DNA of 64,000 bases from Intestinibacillus sp. Marseille-P6563 (GCF_900604335.1 NZ_UWOD01000002.1:930001-994000), one strand, 5' to 3'; positions 1 through 8,494 are shown, counted from the first letter of the stretch. The notes: a model not told the origin generated them from the letters alone. Numbers and translations: made by a program.

Positions 1-361
1 CGTCTACATATTTGCGCTGACCGATGGTGCGGCATTTGATGGGCGCGCCGTTGTGCGCAATGGCGATGGTGTCCTGCATGGCAGCCACCATGGCGTCGCC
101 CTGCCCTTCCCGCACCAGTTCAATGGCGCGCGATACGGCAAAATCATTGAGCGTTTCGCCGTTCTTGTGCATTTTTTCCAAGGTGCGCAGCGTATCGAGC
201 GCCAAGCGCACGTTGGCTTCCTCCCCGCTGACCTCCACAAAGCCTCCACGGGTGGAAACACTGACCGATAACGCCGTTTCAATCGCGGCGATATTCGTAT
301 CGCCCACGCCGAACAAATCCTGCATGACCGATACGTCCAGGGATACTTTTTCACTATGCAA
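1..361 (-). CDS. phoH: PhoH family ATPase, N-terminal part (runs off window)
   Basis: Only the first 120 codons lie in the window. The translated stretch (VMQDLFGVGDTNIAAIE, then a GGFVEVSGEEANV segment and an ending KCRTIGQRKYVD) matches the N-terminal KH-like region of PhoH/PhoL proteins; the P-loop ATPase domain would follow beyond base 1. The start is taken as TTG at 361-359, because a GGAGGAGG ribosome site sits just upstream and the longer reading frame that starts with GTG at 354 is a different frame with no family match. It follows yqfC and yqfD on the same strand, the usual sporulation-linked order yqfC-yqfD-phoH. The family binds ATP and is linked to RNA metabolism; the exact role is unsettled. 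Confidence 0.85.
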   Translation of the reverse strand, partial: MHSEKVSLDVSVMQDLFGVGDTNIAAIETALSVSVSTRGGFVEVSGEEANVRLALDTLRTLEKMHKNGETLNDFAVSRAIELVREGQGDAMVAAMQDTIAIAHNGAPIKCRTIGQRKYVD

Positions 362-441
362 ATGGGTCGTCCTCCTCCGACAACACGGCATCTGTGTTTT
401 TTTCTTTATTCTATCATGCCGCCCCGGTAAAAACAAGCGGC

Positions 442-1674
442 TTAATCCTCCGGCGGCTCTTCGGTTTGCTTTTCCGGCAAAACCGCCCCGTCTTCGGAAA
501 TCTCGCGAGCAATGTCCTCGGTACAGGTGGCATGGACGGTGACGACCAGCCCGCCGTCCCGCTCCTCGGCTTCGCTGTACCAGGAATCGATCGTGCCATC
601 CACCATATTGGCCTGTATGCGCGCCAGCGCGTCCTGCTCCATCTGGGCGCGTAATTCTTCGGTGTCCAGCTGCGTTTCGGCAGCGTCATAATAGGTGTAG
701 TCCTGCCGCACGAGCGCGACCGGGAACACGGTGCCCTTTCCAAACGCCAGCCGGTGGATACTGACCGCCTTGTCGCACTCGCCGACCGAAATGCCGCTTC
801 CAAAGTACAAATTGATGCGAAAATCCCCCACCACCAGGGCAAACTGGGTCTTGGTCTTGCCGGTATACTGCTTTTCCGTGGTGGTCAGCGGCTGGACCGA
901 GGTTTCAATGCGCTTGGTTTGTGCCAGGATTTTGGCCGCGCCGTGGCCGATGTGCCCGAGCCCCTGCTCGGTGGTCGGCGGTGTGACGGCGGACACCAGC
1001 GGCTGCCCGGTCGTGACCACATCGCCGGTTTCCACCAGCGGATGACCGCCGAGCACCTGCATCTCGACGATCTGCCCATCGCGGGACGCGACCACGCCAG
1101 TCACCGCCTTGTCATCGAGCACCTTGGGGCGTTCCTCGCCGCCAAAGGCCTCCACGGTGAGCACATTGCCAATGCGGCTGACCGTCACAAAATCGACCGT
1201 GTCCTGCATCTGTACCCGCACATATTCCCGGATGGCGGTTTCGTCCACGGACGCAATGGGCACGCCCGCATAGGCGCCCGCGTCGCACAAGACCTGCCGC
1301 AACCGATAGGTCGAAATGCCCGGCTGGGCATGAATTTCGATGACCCAGATAAACTGGGTCAGGGCCAAGAACAACAGGATAAGCGCGGCCAGACCGCCAA
1401 ACAGCACATACCGCCGGCGCAGGCGGTGGACCACAAACGGCGCGCCGCGGCGGCTCAAAATGTGCACCCGGCAGCCGGTGCGGCCCATCAGGCCGCGCAG
1501 GCGCTTGAAATCGCGCACCGGCACGGTCGCATGCAGTTCGCCAAAATCCACCCGCCGGGTGCGCCGCAGCCGGATGCCGCTGCGCGCGCACAGATTGAGG
1601 AACCGCTCCACCGAAGCGCCGCGCACCTGGATGCGCACTTCGCCCGCCAGCAGGTCCAATGTTTTGCCTACCAT
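442..1674 (-). CDS. yqfD: Sporulation protein YqfD
   Basis: A 410-residue protein with a soluble N-terminal part, one clear membrane segment at about residues 89-113, and a long extracytoplasmic C-terminal region rich in short beta-type segments; this matches YqfD, the SpoIV-stage membrane protein made in the mother cell of spore formers. The C-terminus is acidic (EEPPED). It starts at ATG with a strong GGGGGAGGG site four bases upstream and lies 12 bases after yqfC, so the two are translated from one message, followed by phoH. The function in the family is needed for sporulation but its biochemistry is not known. Confidence 0.9.
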   Translation of the reverse strand: MVGKTLDLLAGEVRIQVRGASVERFLNLCARSGIRLRRTRRVDFGELHATVPVRDFKRLRGLMGRTGCRVHILSRRGAPFVVHRLRRRYVLFGGLAALILLFLALTQFIWVIEIHAQPGISTYRLRQVLCDAGAYAGVPIASVDETAIREYVRVQMQDTVDFVTVSRIGNVLTVEAFGGEERPKVLDDKAVTGVVASRDGQIVEMQVLGGHPLVETGDVVTTGQPLVSAVTPPTTEQGLGHIGHGAAKILAQTKRIETSVQPLTTTEKQYTGKTKTQFALVVGDFRINLYFGSGISVGECDKAVSIHRLAFGKGTVFPVALVRQDYTYYDAAETQLDTEELRAQMEQDALARIQANMVDGTIDSWYSEAEERDGGLVVTVHATCTEDIAREISEDGAVLPEKQTEEPPED

Positions 1675-1686
1675 GTGCCCTCCCCC

Positions 1687-1959
1687 TCAGCCGTTCCGGC
1701 GGATGTATTCCAGCGTGTGGATCTTGCCTTCGATGGTCAGTTCATGAAGGGTTAGGACGCATAGATCCATATTTTCCCCCGCAATGCACAATTCCATACC
1801 CCCCAGCGCCACCCGCATGACCGTATCGCTGTATTCCAAAATGCCGTTGTGGTTTTCAATCAAGACCCGCCGGTCGCCGACGACCTCCACATGCGGCAGC
1901 TTGGGATTGAGGTCTTCGGCCAGGAAGTTACCCCGCATTTTTTCCATCCATTCGCCCAT
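1687..1959 (-). CDS. yqfC: Sporulation protein YqfC (YabP/YqfC family)
   Basis: A 90-residue protein with the YabP/YqfC fold signature: PHVEVVGDRRVLIENHNGI, then a run of alternating hydrophobics and the ending TIEGKIHTLEYIRRNG. ATG at 1959 is preceded by GGGAGG at a seven-base spacing. It is first in the yqfC-yqfD-phoH set. In Bacilli the gene belongs to the sigma-E regulon; no sigma-E promoter was confidently read here. The gene is divergent from ylbJ with only about 90 bases between their starts. Confidence 0.88.
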   Translation of the reverse strand: MGEWMEKMRGNFLAEDLNPKLPHVEVVGDRRVLIENHNGILEYSDTVMRVALGGMELCIAGENMDLCVLTLHELTIEGKIHTLEYIRRNG

Positions 1960-2051
1960 GCGTTCGCCTCCCTTCTCACAAACCTATGCGGCAACAGCCG
2001 GTGATATGCCGCCGCCTGCCTGCATACAGTGAACCGACGGGAGGGATGCGC

Positions 2052-3155
2052 ATGAAACACCAAAAGATACCAGCGGCGGCCGCGCTTTTGTTCTTTGCCG
2101 CGCTGATTTTCGGGGCCGATGCGGCCCGTGAAGGGGCCAAATACGGCTTGTCGCTCGCGTTTGGCACGGCCATCCCGGCCTTGTTTCCGTTCTTTGTGGC
2201 CAGTTCGCTGCTCAGCCAGACCGGCGTGCTGGCCGCGCTTGGCCGCGCCTGTGCACGGCCCATGTGGCGGCTGTATGGCCTGCCCGGCGACGCGGCCGGG
2301 GCGCTGGTGCTAGGGCTGACCGGCGGATATCCGGTCGGCGCGGCGGCAGTCGCCGACCTGCACCGGGACGGCCGTCTGGATACCTCCCAGGCCAGCCGTC
2401 TACTCGGTTTCTGCAACAACACCGGCCCGGCCTTTATTGTGGGCGTCTGCGGCGCCGGGGTGCTGGGCTCGGTGACCACCGGGCTGCTGCTCTATGCCAT
2501 CCACATCGCGGCGGCGCTGCTGGTCGGTCTCATCATGACCCATCCGGGCCACGGCCCGGCGCCGGTCAAACGGTCCCAGCCGCGCGGGTCGGTCCCCTTT
2601 TCGCAGGCCCTGGTCACGGCCTGCGAAAAAGCCGCGCACACCAGCATCCAGGTCGCGGCCTTTTTGACCCTATTTGCTGCCTTGGCCGCCCTGGCCGAAC
2701 AAAGCGGCCTGCTCACTGGTTTGGCCCAGCTGCTGGCCCCTGTGTGCACGCTGGTCGGGATGCCGGAGGAAGCTGTCTGGCCGCTCCTCTACGGTGCGCT
2801 CGAACTGACGCGGGGGCTGGCCGTGCTGCCCGAAGCGGCGCTGGACAGCCATTTTGTATTGCCGGTCGCGAGTGCCCTGCTGGCCTTTGGCGGTCTGTCG
2901 GTCTGGTGCCAGTCGATGAGCGTCATCGCCGGGACCCGGTTGTCGCTCACCCGACTGGCCTTGGGCAAGGTGCTACACGCATTGTTTGCGGCTGCACTCG
3001 CGGTCTTGTGCGGGGCTGCTATGCCCCATGTGGTACCCGCTTTTGCCCCCTTGGAAATCCAGCTTCCGACCGTGCCTGTATGGGGACGTTGGGCGCTATT
3101 TGTCATGATTTTGTTAACAATCACCTATGGAAAACACCGCCGCCATACGGTATAA
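2052..3155 (+). CDS. ylbJ: Sporulation integral membrane protein YlbJ (nucleoside-recognition/Gate domain)
   Basis: A 367-residue polytopic membrane protein with about eight hydrophobic segments and two Gate-type motifs (ALVLGLTGGYPVGAAAVADL near residue 90 and a second around residue 250). This is the YlbJ arrangement, a membrane protein needed for the spore cortex in Bacilli. The ATG at 2052 is chosen over an in-frame ATG six bases earlier because the GGGAGGG site is too close to the earlier one. It is very rich in Ala, Gly and Leu and high in GC. Divergent from yqfC and followed by a hairpin at 3180. Confidence 0.85.
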   Translation: MKHQKIPAAAALLFFAALIFGADAAREGAKYGLSLAFGTAIPALFPFFVASSLLSQTGVLAALGRACARPMWRLYGLPGDAAGALVLGLTGGYPVGAAAVADLHRDGRLDTSQASRLLGFCNNTGPAFIVGVCGAGVLGSVTTGLLLYAIHIAAALLVGLIMTHPGHGPAPVKRSQPRGSVPFSQALVTACEKAAHTSIQVAAFLTLFAALAALAEQSGLLTGLAQLLAPVCTLVGMPEEAVWPLLYGALELTRGLAVLPEAALDSHFVLPVASALLAFGGLSVWCQSMSVIAGTRLSLTRLALGKVLHALFAAALAVLCGAAMPHVVPAFAPLEIQLPTVPVWGRWALFVMILLTITYGKHRRHTV

Positions 3156-3157
3156 TG
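3129..3157 (+). promoter_or_regulatory. Candidate sigma-A promoter for the 3235/dacF pair
   Basis: TGGAAA (3129-3134), 17-base spacer, TATAAT (3152-3157). The -10 is perfect and the -35 matches 4 of 6. It lies in the last codons of ylbJ and points at the small gene at 3235. Confidence 0.4.
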
Positions 3158-3179
3158 AAACTGTTCCTTGTAAACACCC

Positions 3180-3216
3180 GTGAGCGCAGGCCGATGACCC
3201 TGGGCTCACTTTTCTT
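3180..3216 (+). terminator. Hairpin after ylbJ
   Basis: GTGAGC-CAGG pairs with CCTG-GCTCAC around a seven-base loop and is followed by TTTTCTT. If the promoter at 3129 is real this hairpin would lie in its leader and could act as an attenuator. Confidence 0.45.
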
Positions 3217-3234
3217 CACCATGGAGGCTTTGCC

Positions 3235-3471
3235 ATGTTTCGAAATAAATTGTTCCGGCGGGATATCGAGCCGCGTTGCGCCTATTGTACGCGCGCCAAT
3301 GTGCTCGATGAATCGCGCATGACCTGCCGCAAACGCGGCATCGTGCCCGCCAGCGGCAGCTGCCGCTCGTTCCGCTATGACCCCATCCGGCGCATCCCGC
3401 CCAAGCCGGCTGTGCTGCGCACCAACTTTTCCGACGCTGATTTCCATTTGGAGGAATATGATGAAACGTAA
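3235..3471 (+). CDS. Small conserved protein of unknown function, Cys-containing
   Basis: A 78-residue basic protein with one CxxC pair (CAYC, residues 16-19), a third Cys at 31 and a fourth at 43, which may form a small zinc site; the C-terminal part (SFRYDPIRRIPPKP) is Arg/Pro rich. I do not recognise a named family. Start at ATG 3235, with GGAGG ten bases upstream. It overlaps dacF by 11 bases (its stop is at 3469-3471, dacF starts at 3461), so the two are probably translationally coupled. Confidence 0.7.
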   Translation: MFRNKLFRRDIEPRCAYCTRANVLDESRMTCRKRGIVPASGSCRSFRYDPIRRIPPKPAVLRTNFSDADFHLEEYDET

Positions 3472-4831
3472 CCCCACCCGCCAGTGGGTTGTGGCCCTTT
3501 TGGCGATTTTTGTATTTGTCTGCTATCTCGTGCCAGGTGCTTCGGCCCTGATCGACCCCAATCCCCAGGCCGAAGCCGCTTTTTTGGCTGACCCGGAAAG
3601 CGGATTTGTCCTGTATGAAAAGAACGCCGACCAAAAACAGTATCCCGCATCGACCACCAAGATTATGACCGCCCTGCTGGTTCTCGAAAATGTGGACGAC
3701 CTGGATGCGCTGGTGGAAGTAACCGAAGAGGATTTTAAGGGCGTCGAAGCCGACACCTCTCAGGCGGGCTTCATGGTAGGCGAGCAAATCCCGGTGATCG
3801 ACCTGCTGTATGGCCTGATGCTGCCGTCCGGTAACGAAGCGGCCAATACGCTCGCGCGCTATGTCGGCGGCTCAGTGGACGAGTTCGTCCAGATGATGAA
3901 CGACCGCGCCGAAGAACTGGGCTGCAAAAACACCCATTTCGCCAATCCGAACGGCCTACATGACGATAACCACTACACCACGGCCCGCGATCTGTATACG
4001 ATCACACGCCAGGCTATGAAAGACGAAACCTTCCAGGATATTGCCAGCACCGCTCAAAAAACCCTGAGCGAGACCAATATGACCCCGCAGCGCGGCAAGG
4101 CGCTCAAGGTCTATACGACCAATATGCTCATTTACAGCCGCAACCAGCCCGAATATTATGCCTATGCGACCGGCATTAAGACCGGCCACACATCCCAGGC
4201 CGGGTATTGTCTGGTTGCCTCGGCCAAAAAGGGCAGCGGCAGCCTGATTTCGGTCATGCTTGGCTGCGAAAAGCCCCAGGGCGCGACCCAGCCGGTTACA
4301 TTCAGCGAAACCAAGAACCTCTTTGAGTGGGGTTTTGAAAACTTTGAAAGCAAGGAACTGGTCGCCGAAGGAGAAACAATCGAGCAGATTGAAGTCCGCC
4401 TGTCCACCGAAGAGGATAAACTGGTGCTGGTGACCGACGGCAGCTTGTCGGGTACCGTCCCCTCGGACATTGACCTGACCCAGGTGGAGCGCACCATTGA
4501 TGTCCCGAAGTCGGTAGATGCTCCCATCGAAGCCGGCCAGAAGATCGGCACCCTGAGCATCAGCTACAATGGCGTAGATTATGGCACCGTCAATCTGGTG
4601 GCGCTCAGCGATGTGTCCCGCTCGGAAGTACTGTACTATGCCGATAAGATCGAGCACTTTTTCCAAAGCACGGTCTTTAAAATTCTAGTGCTAGTCATCA
4701 TTCTGCTGTTCTTCGTGTATTTTACCCTTCTCGTCCTGCGTTCGCGCCGCAAGAAAAAGCGTCGGCAGCAGATGATGAAATCCAAACAAGCTCGTTACCG
4801 CGAATACGATAAACGCGACCGACGCGATTAA
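3461..4831 (+). CDS. dacF: D-alanyl-D-alanine carboxypeptidase (penicillin-binding protein, DacF/DacB type)
   Basis: A 456-residue low-molecular-weight PBP that trims the terminal D-Ala of peptidoglycan stem peptides. All three serine-acyl-enzyme motifs are present: STTK at 64-67, SGN at 123-125 and KTG at 240-242. A signal or anchor segment covers residues 8-29, a C-terminal PBP5-type beta domain follows, and a membrane segment near residues 410-435 is followed by a very basic tail (RSRRKKKRR). ATG 3461 is chosen over ATG 3458 because it gives a better distance from TGGAGG (3449-3454). It is coupled to the small upstream gene and ends at a strong terminator. Confidence 0.93.
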   Translation: MKRNPTRQWVVALLAIFVFVCYLVPGASALIDPNPQAEAAFLADPESGFVLYEKNADQKQYPASTTKIMTALLVLENVDDLDALVEVTEEDFKGVEADTSQAGFMVGEQIPVIDLLYGLMLPSGNEAANTLARYVGGSVDEFVQMMNDRAEELGCKNTHFANPNGLHDDNHYTTARDLYTITRQAMKDETFQDIASTAQKTLSETNMTPQRGKALKVYTTNMLIYSRNQPEYYAYATGIKTGHTSQAGYCLVASAKKGSGSLISVMLGCEKPQGATQPVTFSETKNLFEWGFENFESKELVAEGETIEQIEVRLSTEEDKLVLVTDGSLSGTVPSDIDLTQVERTIDVPKSVDAPIEAGQKIGTLSISYNGVDYGTVNLVALSDVSRSEVLYYADKIEHFFQSTVFKILVLVIILLFFVYFTLLVLRSRRKKKRRQQMMKSKQARYREYDKRDRRD

Positions 4832-4866
4832 AAAAAGCATGGCTCCTTTGGAGCCATGCTTTTTTT
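4831..4866. terminator. Bidirectional terminator between dacF and the TSUP permease
   Basis: A perfect stem (GCATGGCTCC / GGAGCCATGC, loop TTT) is flanked by A-run and T-run on either side, so it works for both converging genes. Confidence 0.9.
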
Positions 4867-5611
4867 ATGCGTGCAAAATCAGTGCTTTGACCAGCGTACT
4901 GACGCCGCCCAAAATAAAAATCCAAATGATGAATTTGCGGATGTTGCTTTCGCCGATATGCTTGTCGATCTGGCTGCCGACAAACATGCCGCAGGCCGCC
5001 GCCGGAATCGTAACAGCGGTGATCTGCAAAGTAAAGATGGTAAACACGCCGGTAACGATATAAACGATCGTGCGCACGAAGTTTTCCACCAGGAAAACAA
5101 AGCAGGTGTTGGCGCGGAAAGCATGCCGGTCGGTCGACGAGCGTTCCAAATAAATGACAAACAGCAGGTTGATGCCAAAGAGCCCTGCCGTCACGCCGGA
5201 CAAAAAGCACATAATTGCTTTGATGACCGGATTGGGCTGAAATTTCTTGGACTTGTCGCGGGTCAGCATCTCTACGCCCAGCCCGATGATGAGGATACCC
5301 AGAATGACCTTGATGATCCAAGGCGCGCCCAGTTTAAGCAGCAGCGTACCGGGGATGATACCCAGCAGCACCCACAAAGCGATGGATGCCACGATCTTAA
5401 AACAGAAATTCTTTCGGTTTTTGAGAACGATATAGGCATTTAAAATCAGCGAAACCGGCAGCAAACCGGGTGTAATATCGCGGTTATCCAACTTTAATGC
5501 CAGCAGCGGATTGGAGATCAGCGGATCGCCAAAACCGGCCAAACCTTTGACCACAAAGGCACAGGCCACGATGATAAAAATATAACATCCCAGTGAAAAT
5601 GTCATAGTCAT
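4865..5611 (-). CDS. TSUP (TauE/SafE) family membrane permease
   Basis: A 248-residue protein with about eight membrane segments. The N-terminal motif KGLAGFGDPLIS and the repeat motif SGVTAGLFGINLLF near residue 145 are the two internally repeated halves of TauE/SafE exporters, which move sulfite, sulfoacetate or other small organic anions. The substrate cannot be read from sequence and there are no sulfur genes beside it. ATG at 5611 follows a GGGGG site; a second ATG two codons on is also possible. It stands alone between two terminators. Confidence 0.82.
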   Translation of the reverse strand: MTMTFSLGCYIFIIVACAFVVKGLAGFGDPLISNPLLALKLDNRDITPGLLPVSLILNAYIVLKNRKNFCFKIVASIALWVLLGIIPGTLLLKLGAPWIIKVILGILIIGLGVEMLTRDKSKKFQPNPVIKAIMCFLSGVTAGLFGINLLFVIYLERSSTDRHAFRANTCFVFLVENFVRTIVYIVTGVFTIFTLQITAVTIPAAACGMFVGSQIDKHIGESNIRKFIIWIFILGGVSTLVKALILHA

Positions 5612-5696
5612 AATGTTGCCCCCTATCCAATCTTATCATAGCACACCCTTCCAAGGATGGCATTGCTTTTCTTGCGCTTTTTTTGTACTTTTGTGC

Positions 5697-5730
5697 AAAA
5701 AGGCCCCTGGCCGAATGACCGGGGCCTTTT
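5697..5730 (-). terminator. Terminator of the LacI regulator gene
   Basis: AAAGGCCCC pairs with GGGGCCTTT around a 13-base loop; T-run on the minus strand. Confidence 0.8.
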
Positions 5731-5732
5731 GC

Positions 5733-6743
5733 TTATGCCAAGGGTGCCGTCGAATCGCGCGTCACCAATTCCGTGCATAGCCGCGCTTTGATGACCGTAC
5801 CGTCCGGTTCTTCCAGCATCTCCTGGATTCGCTTGACTGCCATGCGGCCCATTGCATTTTTGGGAGAGCGCATGGTGGTCAAAAACGGATTGGCTACCGT
5901 ACAGATATACGAATCGTCAAAGCCTACAATGGAAACATCTTCCGGGATTCTATATCCGTGGTCTTGCAGCGCACGCATTGCACCCACCGCCAGCACATCG
6001 TTATCCGCCACAAAAGCTGTGGGCAATGCCGGATGATCGTCCAAAATCCGCCCCATCTGGTCATAGGTCCGGTCGATAAACAGATACAGCTTATAAACCG
6101 ATTCGGGTTTCACTTCCAGCCCCAGATCCTGCATGGCGGCATAGTATCCCTGCTCTCGCTCTGGAATCGCACCGGTCTGCTCAATGCTGTGCAGATAGCC
6201 GATATTCCGATGCCCTAAATCATACAGATAAGCGACCGCATGATACATGGCATCCATGTTTTCAACCGACACGGTATTGATCTGTGTATGAGGAAAGGTC
6301 GCATCGATGGCCACCAGCGGCACCGGACATTTTTCGAGTAATGGCGCATGCTGCAATTCCAATTCGGTAGCAAACAAAACCACGCCTTCGGCATGTTCGG
6401 CCGCGCCCATCAGTTCTTCCTTGAGGTTGGAATGGTCGGCGTTTGCAATCCGCAGGCTAAACCCCGACCGGCGCGCTTGATACTCTACACCGTCCAGGAT
6501 CTGGATGAAAAAATCATCTTTGCTCTCCATCAAACACCCTGAGCCTCGATAGCGCAAGAACAACAGACTGCGCGCATTTTGAGAAGGCGCAGCTTGACCT
6601 GTCCGAATGGTATAGCCCTGCTCCTCCAGCATCCGCGTGACTCGTTCCCGCGTTTCCGGTTTTACGCCAGGTTTCCCATTCAGGACCAATGATACGGTCG
6701 ATAAGGACAGATTGGCGGCTTGGGCGATCTGTTTCAGATTCAT
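5733..6743 (-). CDS. LacI family transcriptional regulator
   Basis: A 336-residue one-component regulator. Residues 2-22 form the LacI helix-turn-helix (LKQIAQAANLSLSTVSLVLN) with the hinge helix near residue 50, followed by a periplasmic-binding-protein-like effector domain (FVADNDVLAVGAMRALQ, VSIVGFDDSYI). ATG 6743 fits GGAGCAGG better than the GTG two codons earlier. It is divergent from the sugar-binding lipoprotein gene at 7155, so it most likely controls that gene in response to a sugar. The effector is not known. Confidence 0.9.
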   Translation of the reverse strand: MNLKQIAQAANLSLSTVSLVLNGKPGVKPETRERVTRMLEEQGYTIRTGQAAPSQNARSLLFLRYRGSGCLMESKDDFFIQILDGVEYQARRSGFSLRIANADHSNLKEELMGAAEHAEGVVLFATELELQHAPLLEKCPVPLVAIDATFPHTQINTVSVENMDAMYHAVAYLYDLGHRNIGYLHSIEQTGAIPEREQGYYAAMQDLGLEVKPESVYKLYLFIDRTYDQMGRILDDHPALPTAFVADNDVLAVGAMRALQDHGYRIPEDVSIVGFDDSYICTVANPFLTTMRSPKNAMGRMAVKRIQEMLEEPDGTVIKARLCTELVTRDSTAPLA

Positions 6744-6804
6744 AAACACCTGCTCCGTTTCACAATTTCATGCAGTCATTCAAGGATACTGTATAATTGT
6801 TTTC

Positions 6805-6833
6805 ATTATAGCATATTCTTTTATATCCTGCAA
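6805..6833 (-). promoter_or_regulatory. Promoter of the LacI regulator
   Basis: Minus strand: TTGCAG (6833-6828), 17-base spacer, perfect TATAAT (6810-6805). TATAAT also forms an inverted repeat with ATTATA (6792-6797 with 6805-6810), a possible autoregulatory site. Confidence 0.65.
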
Positions 6834-7016
6834 AATTCTATTCGATTGTTCATACGAAATTTCATATATCTTAATTTTATCCTGCATCTACAATGAATTT
6901 TAAATTAAAATTTTATTAAATTATTTCAAATTTATTTTGTTCTTACAATATTTTTATATTAATTTAGATATTTTGTACAAATATACTTTTAAATATCCTT
7001 TATTCCGAATTGAATA
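6834..7016. other. AT-rich spacer between divergent promoters
   Basis: About 180 bases of very AT-rich sequence with no open reading frame or structured RNA that I can support. The composition contrasts with the GC-rich neighbours and may be bent DNA. Confidence 0.5.
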
Positions 7017-7045
7017 TTGACATTTTACACAGCCCGTGCTTAAAT
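7017..7045 (+). promoter_or_regulatory. Promoter of the sugar-binding lipoprotein gene
   Basis: Perfect TTGACA (7017-7022), 17-base spacer, TTAAAT (7040-7045). The inverted repeat ATTTCAA (7061-7067) / TTGAAAT (7081-7087) lies just downstream and is a candidate regulator site, perhaps for the divergent LacI protein. Confidence 0.65.
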
Positions 7046-7154
7046 ATCCATAGAGATTTCATTTCAATTTTTATTAGAATTTGAAATCCGCCCCACTCAT
7101 TCTGGTAAAATTTGAATGGGAATCCAATTTACTTTGAGAGGCAGGAGAATACAG

Positions 7155-8150
7155 ATGAAAAACAAAAGAAGATTGGCCGCACTTTTGGCAGGATTCATGT
7201 TTGCCGGCGCACTTCCCGGTTGTGGTAGCGGAACTGGTGATGCATCTTCTCCAGACGCAGCTGCTTCCAGTTCAGCAGGTAATGACGACATTTCGATTGG
7301 GTTTGTCGTAAAATCTCTTTCGGATTCCTTCTATGTACTGATGAAGGCTGGCGCAGAAGAAAAAGCCAAGGAAATGGGGGTTACCTTGAACTTTATTGCG
7401 CCAAACTCAGAGTCAGATGTACAAGCCCAGGTGGATATGATCCAAAATCTGATTGGGCAGGATATCGATGCACTATGCGTATCCCCTTCTTCTCCAGAAG
7501 CCGTTTTGCCTGTATTTGAGCAGGCTTACAGTGCGGATATTCCCGTGCTTGCAGTAGACAATGACACTACATTTGAGCATAAGGTTACCTTCATCGGTAC
7601 CGGCAGTGAAGCTGCGGGTGAAATTGGTGGTCAATATGCTGCCGAACAAATCGGTGAAGGCGGTAAGGCTATTATCCTGCGTGGTCGTTTGGGTGATAGC
7701 AACCACGACGAACGGGAATCCGGTTTCCGCAAGGGCCTGGAAGCTGGAGGTGTAGAAATCCTTGAAGTTCGCGCTTGTGACTCTGAATCTGAAAAAGCAA
7801 TGAATGCGATGCAGGATTTGATGAACCGCTATTCCGACATTGATGTTGTCTGCACAACCGCAGATTCTATGGCTCAAGGTGCGCAGCGTGCGATTGAACA
7901 AGCCGGAGTTGATATTCCTGTTCTTGGATTTGATGGAACAATTCCAGTAGCAGAAATGACAGCCGAAGGTAAGTTCATGGGCACCGTTGCACAAGATCCC
8001 TATAACATGGGTGTTGTAGGTGTTGAAGAAGCGGTAAAGGCTGCTAAGGGTGAAGCAGTAGAACCGCGCATCGATACAGGTGCCAAGATGGTAACTCCTG
8101 AAAATGCAGCTGATTTTGTAGCAGATCTAAAGAAAAAAATGGGTGAATAA
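7155..8150 (+). CDS. Sugar-type ABC transporter substrate-binding lipoprotein (orphan)
   Basis: A 331-residue exported lipoprotein: basic N-terminus, hydrophobic core and lipobox LPGC (lipidated Cys 23), a Ser/Ala linker, then a ribose/galactose-type periplasmic-binding fold (SIGFVVKSLSDSFYVLMKAG; ADIPVLAVDND; VPVLGFDGT-like segment). The family binds pentoses, hexoses or inositols at the cell surface and hands them to an ABC permease. No ATPase or permease gene lies next to it, so it must use a transporter encoded elsewhere or act as a sensor. GC content is visibly lower than in its neighbours. ATG 7155 follows AGGAG. Confidence 0.9.
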   Translation: MKNKRRLAALLAGFMFAGALPGCGSGTGDASSPDAAASSSAGNDDISIGFVVKSLSDSFYVLMKAGAEEKAKEMGVTLNFIAPNSESDVQAQVDMIQNLIGQDIDALCVSPSSPEAVLPVFEQAYSADIPVLAVDNDTTFEHKVTFIGTGSEAAGEIGGQYAAEQIGEGGKAIILRGRLGDSNHDERESGFRKGLEAGGVEILEVRACDSESEKAMNAMQDLMNRYSDIDVVCTTADSMAQGAQRAIEQAGVDIPVLGFDGTIPVAEMTAEGKFMGTVAQDPYNMGVVGVEEAVKAAKGEAVEPRIDTGAKMVTPENAADFVADLKKKMGE

Positions 8151-8158
8151 ACCTAAAA

Positions 8159-8190
8159 AACGGTTGCAGAACCCTGCAGCCGCTTTTCAA
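8159..8190 (+). terminator. Terminator of the sugar-binding lipoprotein gene
   Basis: CGGTTGCAG pairs with CTGCAGCCG (one G-T pair), followed by CTTTTC and a further T-rich stretch. Confidence 0.65.
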
Positions 8191-8217
8191 AGAATTCTTT
8201 TTTCTTCTCTCTCCTTC

Positions 8218-8379
8218 TTAACCAGACAAGCCGCCTTCCTTATCGGAAAGGCGGCTTGTTCGTATCCGTATGTATCCTAAGGGGTCGCCCTCTCGAATAC
8301 GCATGGTGCGCCGGATCTCCTTCGGGATCACCACGCGCCCGAGGTCGTCGATTCTGCGGACAATTCCTGTTGCTTTCAT
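8218..8379 (-). pseudogene. spoVT: Truncated SpoVT/AbrB-type regulator (N-terminal DNA-binding domain only)
   Basis: The minus strand encodes a 53-residue peptide starting MKATGIVRRIDDLGRVVIP, almost identical to the N-terminal swapped-hairpin DNA-binding domain of SpoVT. The match stops after REGDPL; the remaining codons read straight through an ACAAGCCGCCTT / AAGGCGGCTTGT hairpin (8226-8259) to a TAA. Full SpoVT is about 180 residues with a C-terminal GAF domain, which is absent. The start has a strong GGAGGAG site and a sigma-G-like promoter, so a short AbrB-like dimer could still be made in the forespore. It is either a decayed copy or a mini-AbrB regulator. Confidence 0.75.
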
Positions 8380-8418
8380 ATCTCAATCTCCTCCTGTACT
8401 TCCAAGTGGCAACATCCC

Positions 8419-8448
8419 TAGTATCCGCAGGATTTTCCCGAGTATGCA
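8419..8448 (-). promoter_or_regulatory. Candidate sigma-G promoter upstream of the SpoVT fragment
   Basis: Minus strand: TGCATA (8448-8443), 17-base spacer, GATACTA (8425-8419). This fits the forespore sigma-G/sigma-F pattern (GnATA-type -35, CATACTA-type -10). spoVT is a known sigma-G target in Bacillus. Confidence 0.55.
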
Positions 8449-8494
8449 GTCCATAGGTTTGGATTTAACTGGAAGATTGTCCGCATTTTTCTGT

